Assembly: GCA_015075305.1 (NCBI GenBank)
Contig: JABTUS010000009.1
Location: 227,211 to 291,210 of the forward strand
Direction: 5' to 3'
Origin: Opitutaceae bacterium
GTDB lineage: Bacteria; Verrucomicrobiota; Verrucomicrobiia; Opitutales; Opitutaceae
Length of the DNA: 64,000 nucleotides
Shown: positions 36,881 through 45,874 of the stretch, piece by piece
How positions within the stretch are numbered: the first letter of the stretch is position 1
Layout: each line of letters starts with the position of its first letter
The notes under the pieces: generated by a model
The model's database searches: none
What the model was told of the DNA's origin: nothing
The model's input: the letters and a program-made list of their open reading frames with translations, nothing else
Position numbers and translations under genes: made by a program

Positions 36881-37762
36881 ATGGCCAAATGGCTTCTCAT
36901 TGACGGATTCAATCTTGCCTACCGATGCTTTTTCGCGATCCCGGAGCTGACGCGCGCGGATGGCTTTCCCACCAATGCTCTGCATGGATGGGTGAAATCG
37001 ATCTGGAAGCTGGAGGATCAGGAGAAGCCCGACGGAATCCTGGTCTTCTTTGACCTTGGTGGCGCGCAGGAGCGGCTGGCGCTGCATCCGGAATACAAGG
37101 CGCAGCGCGAGGAAATGCCTGATGCGCTGGACAGGCAGATTCCGTACGTCAAGGCGCTGACCCGGGCGATGGGCCTGGTTGGTGTGGAGAAGGAAGGGAT
37201 CGAGAGCGATGACCTGCTCGCCTCGCAGGCCGTGGCGCTTGCGCGCGCGGGGCATGAGGTCCTGATCGTGAGTTCCGACAAGGACTTCGCGCAGATTGTG
37301 AATGAGCGGGTTCAGATCATGCTCCCGCCTCCCTCGGCGAATCCGAAGCTGGGCTGGCGATTGCTGACAGCGGCAGGCGTGGTTGAAAAATTCGGGGTGC
37401 CTCCGGCTCAGATAGCCGACTACCTGGCGCTGGTCGGGGACACCTCTGACAACATCATGGGCATTGACGGTGTTGGCCCGAAGACCGCGGCGAAATGGCT
37501 GCAGGAATTTGGATCGCTGGAGGGGATCCTGGCCGCTGCGTCGCAGTTGAAACCGGAGCGGTTTCAAGCAATCCTCACGAATCAGGCGGATGCGGTTCGA
37601 TTGAACCGAAGGCTGACGACCCTGAATCTGGCGCTGCCGGCACTGCCCGCGGTTCGATCGGAGCCGGACGTTGGTGTGTTGTTTCGCCTGCTGGGGGAGC
37701 TGGAAATGAAGCACTGCCTCGCGGATGCACAAAAGCGCTACGCGCAGCGGGAACTCTTTTGA
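36881..37762 (+). CDS. Stand-alone 5'-3' exonuclease (FEN-like, DNA polymerase I N-terminal type)
   Basis: The 293-residue protein matches the 5'-3' exonuclease domain of DNA polymerase I, without the polymerase part. Metal-binding acidic clusters are seen in LLIDGFNLAYR (D8), FFDLGG, EGIESDDLLA and SSDKDFAQIV. The helix-hairpin-helix ALVGDTSDNIMGIDGVGPKTAAKWL binds DNA. It would trim flap or RNA-primed ends during replication and repair. The gene lies 45 bases after the secretin gene on the same strand and may be read from the same transcript, but its function is unrelated. A full-length polA elsewhere cannot be assessed. Confidence 0.9.
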   Translation: MAKWLLIDGFNLAYRCFFAIPELTRADGFPTNALHGWVKSIWKLEDQEKPDGILVFFDLGGAQERLALHPEYKAQREEMPDALDRQIPYVKALTRAMGLVGVEKEGIESDDLLASQAVALARAGHEVLIVSSDKDFAQIVNERVQIMLPPPSANPKLGWRLLTAAGVVEKFGVPPAQIADYLALVGDTSDNIMGIDGVGPKTAAKWLQEFGSLEGILAAASQLKPERFQAILTNQADAVRLNRRLTTLNLALPALPAVRSEPDVGVLFRLLGELEMKHCLADAQKRYAQRELF

Positions 37763-37789
37763 TCCTCAGCCGGCCGATACAATTCCGGT

Positions 37790-38566
37790 TCAATTTCCGG
37801 AGTTGGGTGCGGCTTCAGCGATTCCTTCGTTCGAGACCCCTTCCGGATCGAAGATGTAACCGACACCGTGAACCGTGCGGAACATGTCGAGCTTGATGCC
37901 ATGTTCGAGGAAGATGTCGCGAACCTTCACAATGTATTGATCAAGGGAGCGGCTGCGGATGTCGGCATGGATTCCCCAGACCGAGTGAATCAACGCCTTT
38001 CTGGTGATGACCACGCCGCGGTTGGCGGACAGGTAGGCAAGAATGCCAAGTTCCTTCCGGCCGAGTTTCTGAACCTGTCCGTCGGGAAACGTGATTTCCA
38101 AACGAATCGGGACGACCTGGGCGCCTGCAAATTCGAACGGCTCATCGCTGATCCTCACGTTCTTTGTGACGTTGAGATCGGCTTTCGATTCGGCGCGTCG
38201 GAGCACGGCGCGAATTCGGGCGACCAGCTCAGCATAGCCAAACGGCTTCGTGATATAATCGTCTCCGCCAAGTTCCAATCCCTTGACCTTGTTAACCTCC
38301 AATGTGTTGCCTGTCAGGAAAATCGTAGGTACAACGATATCCGCCGCCCGCAGCTCCTCCATCAGCGCAAAACCAGTCTGATCCGGCAGGTTGACGTCCA
38401 GGAGCATTAGGTTTGCGAAATTCTTCTTCAGGAAGCGTGCGGCGTGCTGGGCGCGGTTGCAGACCTGGGTCATCATGCCTGCTTCCTCGAGATGAAGACA
38501 GATGAGTTTGGCCAGCTCATCTTCGTCTTCAACGATCAGTATCAAGGGTTTGGGTTCGGCACGCAT
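37790..38566 (-). CDS. OmpR-type response regulator
   Basis: The 258-residue protein has an N-terminal receiver domain (about 8-125) with the acidic pocket ILIVEDEDE, the phosphoacceptor aspartate in LMLLDVNLPDQTG, the Thr in FLTGN and the Lys in YITKPFG. A linker follows, then a C-terminal winged helix (about 160-245) with GRKELGILAYLSANRG and RSLDQYIVKVR. It should bind DNA when phosphorylated. No histidine kinase gene is adjacent, so it is an orphan within the window. It is convergent with the exonuclease gene and divergent from hisG by 206 bases. Confidence 0.9.
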   Translation of the reverse strand: MRAEPKPLILIVEDEDELAKLICLHLEEAGMMTQVCNRAQHAARFLKKNFANLMLLDVNLPDQTGFALMEELRAADIVVPTIFLTGNTLEVNKVKGLELGGDDYITKPFGYAELVARIRAVLRRAESKADLNVTKNVRISDEPFEFAGAQVVPIRLEITFPDGQVQKLGRKELGILAYLSANRGVVITRKALIHSVWGIHADIRSRSLDQYIVKVRDIFLEHGIKLDMFRTVHGVGYIFDPEGVSNEGIAEAAPNSGN

Positions 38567-38772
38567 GGGTGGAGGTGGGATCCGGTGGGCGGGCTGTGAG
38601 TATGAATTTCGATGGGTTTATTTACAAAGTAGGCGAGGTTGTCTGATTTTTACAATTCGATTCTTTGATGGGCACCCAAATGGCCAATCCGATCGGGCAG
38701 ACATGCCATTCATGAGAAAGTTGCGCGGCGAATAGACTTGCGCACAAAATTGGCGTTCCTTGCTGTGGCGCA

Positions 38773-39657
38773 ATGTCCGCCCGTTTACCTTTATTGATGT
38801 TGGGACTGCCGAAGGGCAGTTTGGAGGAATCCACCAAGAACCTGTTCGCGAAGGCGGGCTGGAAAATCACGACGAATTCCCGTTCGTACAAGCCATCGAT
38901 CGACGACCCGGAACTCGATGGGCGGTTCATTCGCGCCCAGGAGGTGAGCCGGTATGTGGAGCACGGCTTCTTCGACTGCGGTCTGACGGGATTCGATTGG
39001 ATCCAGGAAAACCAGTCGGACGTGGTCGAGGTTTGCGATCTCGTCTACAGCCGCGCATCGGTGCAAAAGTCGCGGTGGGTCCTCTGCGTTCCCGAGGCGT
39101 CTCCGATCAGGGAGCCTGCCGATCTCGCGGGGAAACGCATAGCCACTGAACTGGTCAACACGACGAAGCGCTACTTTGCCGACTTGAAGATTCCGGTGCA
39201 GGTGGAGTTTTCGTGGGGGGCGACGGAGGTGAAGGTTCCGGACTTGGTTGACGCGATAGTTGACATCACCGAGACGGGATCGTCGCTTCGCGCGAACAAG
39301 CTCCGCATTGTTTCGACGTTGCTGGAGACGAACACGAAACTGATCGCCAACAGGACCAGCTGGGAGAATCCCGCCAAGAGAAGGAAGATCGAGGTGATCG
39401 CTCTGTTGCTTCGGGGTGCGCTCGAGGCGGAGACGAAGGTGGGATTGAAGATGAACGCGCCGCGTACGTCCCTCGATGCAATTTCGAAGGCCATTCCAGC
39501 GCTGCGCAATCCGACGGTTTCGCCTCTCAGCCATCCCGATTGGGTCGCTCTGGAGACCATCATCGACGAGAACGTCGCCCGTGAGATCATTCCGCAGCTC
39601 AAGGAACTGGGTGCCGAGGGCATCGTGGAATATCCCTTGAACAAAGTCGTTTATTGA
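38773..39657 (+). CDS. hisG: ATP phosphoribosyltransferase, long form
   Basis: The protein has 294 residues, the size of the long HisG that carries its own C-terminal feedback-regulation domain (about residues 215-290) and does not need HisZ. The catalytic part starts with [16 protein letters not shown] and contains the phosphoribosyl-binding motif [16 protein letters not shown] near residue 165. It catalyses the first step of histidine synthesis, joining ATP and PRPP. It is followed on the same strand by two putrescine-synthesis genes, 63 bases before the first. No other his genes are in the window. Confidence 0.93.
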   Translation: MSARLPLLMLGLPKGSLEESTKNLFAKAGWKITTNSRSYKPSIDDPELDGRFIRAQEVSRYVEHGFFDCGLTGFDWIQENQSDVVEVCDLVYSRASVQKSRWVLCVPEASPIREPADLAGKRIATELVNTTKRYFADLKIPVQVEFSWGATEVKVPDLVDAIVDITETGSSLRANKLRIVSTLLETNTKLIANRTSWENPAKRRKIEVIALLLRGALEAETKVGLKMNAPRTSLDAISKAIPALRNPTVSPLSHPDWVALETIIDENVAREIIPQLKELGAEGIVEYPLNKVVY

Positions 39658-39720
39658 AGAGGTTGGTTGCGAATTCATCTGGGCGCTACGCCATTTCATT
39701 GCAACGCAACGATTCCTGCC

Positions 39721-40599
39721 ATGGCCACGGTCACTCTCGGTCTGCTCCAACATTCCTGCTCGGCGAAACCAGCGGAGAACCTCAAGAAGGCTCTGTCGCT
39801 GACTGAGACCGCGGCGAAAAAGGGCGCAAAAATCATCTGCACCCAGGAACTTTTCCGCTCCCAGTATTTCTGTCAGAGCGAGGACCACGCGAATTTCAGT
39901 CTTGCGGAGTCGATCCCCGGGCCCAGCACCGCGGCGTTCCAGAAGATCGCGAGGAAGCACAACGTGGTCATCATCGCCTCGCTGTTCGAACGGCGCGCGT
40001 CCGGTCTGTATCACAACACGGCGGTGATCATTGATGCGGGCGGAGCCGTGCTCGGGATATATCGGAAGATGCACATTCCCGATGATCCGCTTTTCTACGA
40101 GAAATTCTACTTCACACCGGGCGACACCGGCTTTCGAGCCTGGCGGACGCGGTATGGCAGGATCGGTGTCCTGATCTGCTGGGACCAGTGGTACCCGGAA
40201 GGTGCGCGGCTGACATCGCTGCAGGGAGCGGAGATACTTTTCTATCCCACGGCGATCGGGTGGCATCCGGGAGAGAAGGCCGAGTATGGCGTCAATCAGC
40301 ACGGTGCATGGGAGACGATTCAGCGCTCCCACGCCGTTGCCAACGGCTGCTTTGTGGCCTCGGTCAATCGCGTCGGCCACGAGACGCCCATAGGCGGAGC
40401 AGGGCTCGAATTTTGGGGGCAGAGTTTTGTCGCGGGAACCAGCGGCCAGATCCTGGCCAAGGCCTCGGTCGACAGGGAGGAGATCCTGCTGGCAGACATC
40501 GATCTCGGCAAGGTTGACGTGACTCGCACCCACTGGCCGTTTCTTCGCGACCGGCGAATCGATGCCTATGGCGACCTGACGCGGCGATTCATCGACTGA
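39721..40599 (+). CDS. aguB: N-carbamoylputrescine amidase
   Basis: The ATG at 39721 (MATVTLGLLQHSC) gives 292 residues; an upstream in-frame ATG at 39667 is less likely. It is a nitrilase-family enzyme with the catalytic triad in view: the Glu in CTQELFRS, the Lys in YRKMHIPDD and the Cys in VLICWDQWYPEGAR. The family pattern matches CPA of bacteria and plants. It hydrolyses N-carbamoylputrescine to putrescine, carbon dioxide and ammonia, completing the pathway from agmatine. It sits directly upstream of the agmatine deiminase gene. Confidence 0.92.
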   Translation: MATVTLGLLQHSCSAKPAENLKKALSLTETAAKKGAKIICTQELFRSQYFCQSEDHANFSLAESIPGPSTAAFQKIARKHNVVIIASLFERRASGLYHNTAVIIDAGGAVLGIYRKMHIPDDPLFYEKFYFTPGDTGFRAWRTRYGRIGVLICWDQWYPEGARLTSLQGAEILFYPTAIGWHPGEKAEYGVNQHGAWETIQRSHAVANGCFVASVNRVGHETPIGGAGLEFWGQSFVAGTSGQILAKASVDREEILLADIDLGKVDVTRTHWPFLRDRRIDAYGDLTRRFID

Positions 40600-40639
40600 T
40601 GGATTTTCCCGGCCGCCGACTCGTCGAACATTCGCCTTC

Positions 40640-41725
40640 ATGCCACGTCGTTCCGTACGTCCCCGTTCCGCCGCCGCAGATTCTGCGGACGATCCCAAGC
40701 CCGCGCAACTGGGCTTTCGAATGCCCGCTGAGTGGGAGCCGCAGGATGCGGTGTGGCTGTCTTGGCCGCACAAGCGCGCGAGCTGGCCGGGGCATTTCCG
40801 GCGCATCCCGGCGGTGTTTGCGGGCATAGTCGCCCAGATCAGCCGCTTTGAAAAGGTCCGCATCAACATCGCCGCTCCACTTCAAAGGCGGGCCCGCTCG
40901 TTGATTGAAAGGGCGGGGGCGAACCTCGAAAGGGTCTTCCTGTACAACCATGCAACGGACGATGCCTGGTGCCGCGATCACGGGCCGATCTTTGTCAGGA
41001 ACGATCGCACTGGTGAAGTGGCGGTGACGGACTGGATGTACAATGCGTGGGGCGACAAATACCCCCCGTATAAGAGGGACAACCTCATCCCGCCAAAAGT
41101 GGCCAGGGCTCTTGGCATGCGACGTTTCGAAAAGAAGATGGTGCTCGAAGGCGGATCGATCGATGTGAACGGCGAGGGACTGCTTTTGACAACGGAGGCC
41201 TGTCTCTTGAACCGGAACAGGAACCCCGGCCTCACGAAGGAACAGATTGAGCAGAACCTTCGCGACTATCTCGGCGTAAAATCGATACTGTGGCTCGGCG
41301 ACGGGATTGTCGGTGACGATACGGATGGGCACATTGACGACATCAGTCGGTTTTTCGCGGGCGATGGAATTGTGACCGTCGTCGAGCCCAACAGGCGCGA
41401 CGCCAATCACCGCATCCTTGCGGAGAATTCCGAGCGACTGGCCTCCTTTCGCACGCCGACTGGGAAAAAGTTCAGAATCGCCGAGCTCCCCATGCCAAAG
41501 CCCGCCTTCTGTGAAGGCCAGCGGTTGCCGGCCAGCTATGCGAATTTTCTGGTGATCAATGGTGCCGTTCTGATGCCGGCGTTTCGGCAGCCCAAACGCG
41601 ATGCAATGGCCGCGGAGGTGCTGGCGGATTGCTTTCCCGGACGAGAGGTTGTTCAAATTGACTGTCTCGATCTCGTCTGGGGACTTGGCACCCTGCATTG
41701 CATTTCCCAACAACAACCCGCCTGA
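40640..41725 (+). CDS. aguA: Agmatine deiminase
   Basis: The 361-residue protein belongs to the peptidyl-arginine-deiminase-fold family. The motifs DDAWCRDHGPIFV, LEGGSIDVNGEGLLLTTEAC and the C-terminal GLGTLHCISQQQPA are seen; the last holds the catalytic cysteine. Catalytic Asp/His residues should lie in DDTDGHIDDISRF. It converts agmatine to N-carbamoylputrescine and ammonia, feeding the amidase encoded 40 bases upstream. Together with a biosynthetic arginine decarboxylase (not seen here) they would make putrescine. Confidence 0.93.
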   Translation: MPRRSVRPRSAAADSADDPKPAQLGFRMPAEWEPQDAVWLSWPHKRASWPGHFRRIPAVFAGIVAQISRFEKVRINIAAPLQRRARSLIERAGANLERVFLYNHATDDAWCRDHGPIFVRNDRTGEVAVTDWMYNAWGDKYPPYKRDNLIPPKVARALGMRRFEKKMVLEGGSIDVNGEGLLLTTEACLLNRNRNPGLTKEQIEQNLRDYLGVKSILWLGDGIVGDDTDGHIDDISRFFAGDGIVTVVEPNRRDANHRILAENSERLASFRTPTGKKFRIAELPMPKPAFCEGQRLPASYANFLVINGAVLMPAFRQPKRDAMAAEVLADCFPGREVVQIDCLDLVWGLGTLHCISQQQPA

Positions 41726-41741
41726 AAAACCGCGAACCATC

Positions 41742-42215
41742 GTGAAAACAATTCTCCCGCCGGCCTTCGCCCTTGTCGCATGTCTCGGTTTTTTCGGCTG
41801 TGAAGCCGTGCGTTCCGACTTCAGTGCCGGTGTGCGCGAGAAGATTCACGGACCGGTTTTCCAGACTCATGTTTTTGCGGCAACCCAGCGCGAGGTCTTT
41901 GACGCCGCACGCGCCTCGATTGTTGACATGGGTTACAAGATCACGCGTTCGGGCGCCGCACAGGGCGTGATCGAGGCCTACAATGCGATCGCCACGGGTG
42001 AAACGCTCAGAACGACTCGACAACTACGCCTGCAGGTCAGGATCTCTCCCGTTGCCGAAGGGTGTGAAATCGCGGCGTTATTCACTGAAATGCTGGAGAA
42101 CGATTTCAACAAGGGCCCCGGTCGCGCCACGGAAAATGCCGTGAAGAATACTTCGTTGTATGACGTGCTCTTTGGCAGGATTGCCGGTCAATTGCCGAAA
42201 CCCGGCGCACCTTAG
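41742..42215 (+). CDS. Small lipoprotein of unknown function
   Basis: The GTG at 41742 gives 157 residues with a lipoprotein signal peptide: a hydrophobic stretch ends in LGFFGCEAVRSDF, where the Cys near residue 20 would be lipidated. The frame is open further upstream (to 41601) but overlaps the agmatine deiminase gene, so the GTG is preferred. The mature part has an alpha/beta pattern (REVFDAARASIVDMGYKI, then LRLQVRISP) and no catalytic motif. It follows aguA by 16 bases and precedes rpsA. The family was not recognised. Confidence 0.75.
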   Translation: MKTILPPAFALVACLGFFGCEAVRSDFSAGVREKIHGPVFQTHVFAATQREVFDAARASIVDMGYKITRSGAAQGVIEAYNAIATGETLRTTRQLRLQVRISPVAEGCEIAALFTEMLENDFNKGPGRATENAVKNTSLYDVLFGRIAGQLPKPGAP

Positions 42216-42476
42216 CTGACACCCGCCCTGTAGGGCAGGTTGATTGCGTTGCCGGACCCCCGATCAAAGCGAATCGCGGGTACAGGGGAGAATCCGCTTG
42301 CGGAGGTGCTCCTGAACAGGCGATTCTGACACCTCGCGGCACTGTTCATGGTCGGGCTGGTGTTGCCGCACGGTTCCCACCGGCCCGTTCAGACAAATCA
42401 ACCTTCAACCACGGCTCCCAGGAGCCTTCGCGATGAGATGCGGCATTGGAACAGCGGCTTCCCGTCGTTTTTGCAC
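42216..42476. other. Leader/intergenic region upstream of rpsA, no gene
   Basis: This 261-base gap separates the lipoprotein gene from rpsA. It begins with a small hairpin (CGCCCTGTAGGGC around 42224-42236) that may end upstream transcription, though no T-run follows. The rest should hold the rpsA promoter and leader; no confident promoter could be picked by eye. Confidence 0.4.
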
Positions 42477-44147
42477 ATGAGTTCAGTAATGGAAGAGCTT
42501 TTGGCTCAGACTTCCCTCGGTCTTCTCAAGGAGGGTGCCATCGTCCCCGGAGTCATCACAGAAATTCGCCAGAATGAAGTGATCGTCGATATCGGCGCCA
42601 AGGCGGAGGCAATCATTCCGGCGAGCGAGTTCGTTGACCTTGGCGAACTCCAGATCGGTTCAACGATCGATGTCTTCCTCGAGAAGCTCGAGGACAAGAC
42701 GGGCAATCCGGTCGTGTCGTACGACAAGGCGGAACAGAAGAAGAACTGGGACAACATTCTCACCCGGTTCCCGGAGGGCTCAATTGCCTCCGGTCGCGTG
42801 CGCGCGAAGGTCAAGGGCGGCCTGATCGTCAACATCGGCGTCGACTCCTTCCTGCCGGCCTCGCACATCGACGTGCAGCCGCCCAAGAATTTGGATCAGT
42901 ACGTGGGGCAGACCTACGACTTCAAGGTTCTCAAGATCAATCTCGACCGCAAGAACATCGTCCTCTCCCGCCGCGAGCTGATCGAGGAGCAGCGCTCAAG
43001 CAAGCGCCGCGCGCTGCTCGACTCGATCGAGCCCGGCCAGATCCGCAAGGGCGTGGTGAAGAACATCACCGACTTCGGTGCGTTCATCGACCTCGACGGC
43101 ATGGACGGACTGCTCCACATCACGGACATGAGCTGGGGCCGCATCGCCCATCCGTCCGAGATGGTGAAGCAGGGTGAGGAGATCCAGGTCATGATCATCG
43201 AGGTGAATCGTGAAAAGGAACGCGTTTCGCTTGGACTGAAGCAGACCACGAAGAATCCCTGGGACGAGATTGAGCACAAGTATCCCGTCGGCGCCAAGGT
43301 GCACGGCAAGGTGGTCAATCTCGTTCCGTACGGAGCCTTCATTGAAATCGAGCCGGGCGTCGAAGGCCTCGTGCACATCACCGAGATGTCCTGGACGAAG
43401 CGCATCACCAAGCCTTCGGAGGTCCTCAAGGTCGGCCAGGAACTCGACGCGGTCGTGCTTGGCATCCAGAAGGAGGACCAAAAGATCTCGCTCGGCCTGC
43501 GCCAGCTCGAACCGAATCCGTGGGACATGGTCCGCCACAACTATCCGATCGGCGCCCGTGTTCGCGGCAAGGTTCGGAACATGACCGCCTACGGCGCCTT
43601 CATCGAACTCGAGGAGGGCATCGACGGCATGGTCCACGTTTCCGACATGTCGTGGACGCGCAAGGTCAATCATCCGACCGAAATGCTGAAGAAGGGCGAC
43701 GAAGTGGACGCGATCGTCCTCGATGTCGACCCGTCGCAGCAGCGCATCAGCCTCGGCATGAAGCAGATTGCGGTCGATCCCTGGACGGACATCGATTCGT
43801 TCTTCAAGATCGGCGACGTCGTGCAGGGCAAGGTCACGAAGATCACCTCCTTCGGCGCGTTTGTGGAGCTCAAGGACAACATCGACGGCCTTGTGCACAT
43901 CTCGCAGATCAGCGAGGAGCGGATCGAGAAGGTGAAGGATGTGCTGAAGCCCGACCAGGCTGTCACGGCGCGCGTCATCAAGATCGATCGCGACGAGCGC
44001 CGCCTCGGCCTCTCGATCAAGGCTGCGAACTACTCATCCGAGCAGCTCGCCGCCGAGACCGCGACCTACGACGCGCTCAACCGCCAGAACACCGGCAACG
44101 ACATGATGAACCTCGGCGACATTCTCGACGAGGCGCAGCGCAAGTAG
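42477..44147 (+). CDS. rpsA: 30S ribosomal protein S1
   Basis: The ATG at 42477 (MSSVMEELLAQ) gives 556 residues; a second in-frame ATG at 42489 is an alternative, and the frame upstream to 42348 is not family-like. Six S1 RNA-binding domains can be seen, for example GVITEIRQNEVIVDIGAK, RKGVVKNITDFGAFIDLDG, HGKVVNLVPYGAFIEIEPG and QGKVTKITSFGAFVELKDN. This is the six-domain form of Gram-negative S1, which binds mRNA leaders for translation initiation. The codon use is visibly biased towards C-ending codons, as expected for a highly expressed gene. A strong terminator follows. Confidence 0.95.
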   Translation: MSSVMEELLAQTSLGLLKEGAIVPGVITEIRQNEVIVDIGAKAEAIIPASEFVDLGELQIGSTIDVFLEKLEDKTGNPVVSYDKAEQKKNWDNILTRFPEGSIASGRVRAKVKGGLIVNIGVDSFLPASHIDVQPPKNLDQYVGQTYDFKVLKINLDRKNIVLSRRELIEEQRSSKRRALLDSIEPGQIRKGVVKNITDFGAFIDLDGMDGLLHITDMSWGRIAHPSEMVKQGEEIQVMIIEVNREKERVSLGLKQTTKNPWDEIEHKYPVGAKVHGKVVNLVPYGAFIEIEPGVEGLVHITEMSWTKRITKPSEVLKVGQELDAVVLGIQKEDQKISLGLRQLEPNPWDMVRHNYPIGARVRGKVRNMTAYGAFIELEEGIDGMVHVSDMSWTRKVNHPTEMLKKGDEVDAIVLDVDPSQQRISLGMKQIAVDPWTDIDSFFKIGDVVQGKVTKITSFGAFVELKDNIDGLVHISQISEERIEKVKDVLKPDQAVTARVIKIDRDERRLGLSIKAANYSSEQLAAETATYDALNRQNTGNDMMNLGDILDEAQRK

Positions 44148-44195
44148 TCGCTCGAATCATTCCAAGCTCCGCCAGCGCGGAGGCTTTCCAACAAG

Positions 44196-44227
44196 CGCCC
44201 GCACGAGTCAAACCGTGCGGGCGTTTG
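44196..44227 (+). terminator. Rho-independent terminator of rpsA
   Basis: The ten-base stem CGCCCGCACG (44196-44205) pairs perfectly with CGTGCGGGCG (44214-44223) around an eight-base loop, followed by TTTG. It lies 48 bases after the rpsA stop and is preceded by an A-rich CAACAAG stretch, so it may work in both directions. Confidence 0.85.
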
Positions 44228-44331
44228 TGCGCCTGGATCGCGGCATTGGGGGAATGCGCCGGGGTGATCTAGGGGATTCGCCCTCATCAAACCCGGTATC
44301 CTCCTGTTGGCGAAGACGCCGGGACTGGACG

Positions 44332-44847
44332 ATGATGGGTGGCGTGAGAGCCTTCCCGATTTTGTCGACACTGCTGGTCTCGGGGCTGCTTTGCGTGACC
44401 TCCGTCCGCGGCGGCACGGATGCGAAGCCCGCGACCGCCGGCCTCGAAGTGGCATTGCGGGATGCCCATGCACTGGCCGGTCGCCATCCCGGCTCAAGGG
44501 TCGTGCGCGTTTCAGGCGATTCCATGGTTCCGTTCTTTTCGGATGGAGCCGTGCTTGTCGTTCGTCCCGTATCAGGAAATTCGATACGCGTGGGTGTGAT
44601 TGCCGCGTATGTCAATCGGTTCGGGGAGACCGTGGTCCACCGGGTGACGAGGGCGACTCCGGACGGCTGGCAGGTCCGCGGCTACAACAATCGTCACGCC
44701 GATTCCACGACCGTCAATGGGACAAACCTGATAGGCGCGGTTTATGCCGTTTTTGATCCGCATTCATCGGATCCGGTGAAAGACCCGGTCCAGCTCGCGC
44801 AACTGATGGCCTTGACACCGCTGGTGCTGGCCGCACCCGCGCGATAA
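44332..44847 (+). CDS. SipW/S26B-like signal-peptidase domain protein
   Basis: From the ATG at 44332 the protein has 171 residues; an earlier ATG at 44215 would overlap the terminator region. An N-terminal hydrophobic segment (about residues 5-22) is followed by an S24/S26-type domain: the candidate nucleophile is the Ser in RVSGDSMVPFF and the candidate base the His in TVVHRVT, as in SipW/Sec11-type peptidases rather than the Ser/Lys type. The third conserved motif, usually GDNN, reads GYNN here. It may be a specialised signal peptidase or an inactive relative. The neighbours give no clue on its substrate. Confidence 0.6.
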   Translation: MMGGVRAFPILSTLLVSGLLCVTSVRGGTDAKPATAGLEVALRDAHALAGRHPGSRVVRVSGDSMVPFFSDGAVLVVRPVSGNSIRVGVIAAYVNRFGETVVHRVTRATPDGWQVRGYNNRHADSTTVNGTNLIGAVYAVFDPHSSDPVKDPVQLAQLMALTPLVLAAPAR

Positions 44848-44881
44848 GAGGATGGGCACCTGGGTGCCAAGCGCAGGTCTT

Positions 44882-45874
44882 TCAGCGCTGCGTCGCCTGC
44901 AAAGGCGGAAGCGCTTCATCCGCGATGCCCCAGCGGAGGTTGTGGAATGAAGTGTGGAACTCCGTGATGTGACCAAGCTCAGCAACCGCCAGCACCGTGG
45001 CGAGCGCGGTGGGGAGCACGTCGGCGCGAGCTGCCGGCAGTTCGCGCAAACGCGCGCGATCCTCCAGTCTCATGGCAGCGACGCGGTCGAGCAGCGACCG
45101 GATGTCGGAAACCGGGAGGCGGGTGGGCGCGCGACTGGATGAAATGCCGGCGGCTGCCGCGAGCATGAAGCGGGTTGTCGTCATGGTGCCGCCGATGAAA
45201 AGGGCGTCCGCGCCCCTCCCGAGGGAGAAGGTGAAGGCGCTGGACTTCAAGACGGTCTTCACCTGCGTCGTGACGGCCGCGCGAGCCTCCGCTGTGAATG
45301 GCTGCGTGCGATCCGAGACGCAGCTTTCGGTCAATCGAACGCAGCCCAGCGGGAGGCTGACCGCCTGGATCACCCGGCGGGCGTGGAAGCGGAGGCATTC
45401 GAGACTGCCTCCGCCAAGATCAAAGAGGTAGAAATCGTTGAAGTCCTTCACCGTCGGATCGGTGAGCAGGCCGCGGCCTATCAGGCTGGCCTCCTCCTCG
45501 CCCGCAAGCACACGCACGCCAATGCCCGTGGCCGCCTTGATCCGTGCGCAGAAGTCAGAGCCGTTCACGGCGTCACGCACCGCGCTGGTCGCCACCACCT
45601 GGATTGTTCCGGGATGAAACGTGCGACTGCGCTCGACGAGTGCCGCCACGGCTTCGACTCCGGATTGCATTCCCTCCTCACCCAGACGCGGGGGACTTCC
45701 GCTGATTCCAGCGCTGATGCGCACCTCCAGCGCATGAGAATCCAGGGAATGGATGCGTCCCCCCGCCGTCCGGTGTGCGACGAGAACCTTGATGGAATTG
45801 CTGCCGATGTCGATCACGGCAACGGTAGGGCTGGCTGAATCCTGGGTCATGCCGGTCATTGCGCTTTTGATCAA
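44882..45874 (-). CDS. Ppx/GppA-family phosphatase
   Basis: The 330-residue protein has the actin-like fold of exopolyphosphatase and guanosine pentaphosphatase. It starts with VAVIDIGSNSIKVLVAH (phosphate-1 loop), contains LAGEEEASLIGRG with the catalytic glutamate, and FYLFDLGGGSLE as the second phosphate loop. It lacks the C-terminal HD-like domain of the longer E. coli Ppx, so it matches short family members. The start is the ATG at 45874, which overlaps the upstream rsmI stop by four bases. Substrate (polyphosphate or pppGpp) cannot be told from sequence. Confidence 0.9.
   Translation of the reverse strand: MIKSAMTGMTQDSASPTVAVIDIGSNSIKVLVAHRTAGGRIHSLDSHALEVRISAGISGSPPRLGEEGMQSGVEAVAALVERSRTFHPGTIQVVATSAVRDAVNGSDFCARIKAATGIGVRVLAGEEEASLIGRGLLTDPTVKDFNDFYLFDLGGGSLECLRFHARRVIQAVSLPLGCVRLTESCVSDRTQPFTAEARAAVTTQVKTVLKSSAFTFSLGRGADALFIGGTMTTTRFMLAAAAGISSSRAPTRLPVSDIRSLLDRVAAMRLEDRARLRELPAARADVLPTALATVLAVAELGHITEFHTSFHNLRWGIADEALPPLQATQR

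Noticed and set aside
38791..40869. 692-codon minus-strand frame opposite hisG, aguB and aguA
   Set aside because: It lies antisense to three recognisable genes and has no protein-like motifs. GC-rich codon bias leaves long antisense frames open.
42996..43898. 300-codon minus-strand frame inside rpsA
   Set aside because: It is the mirror of the repeated S1 domains in a strongly biased gene.
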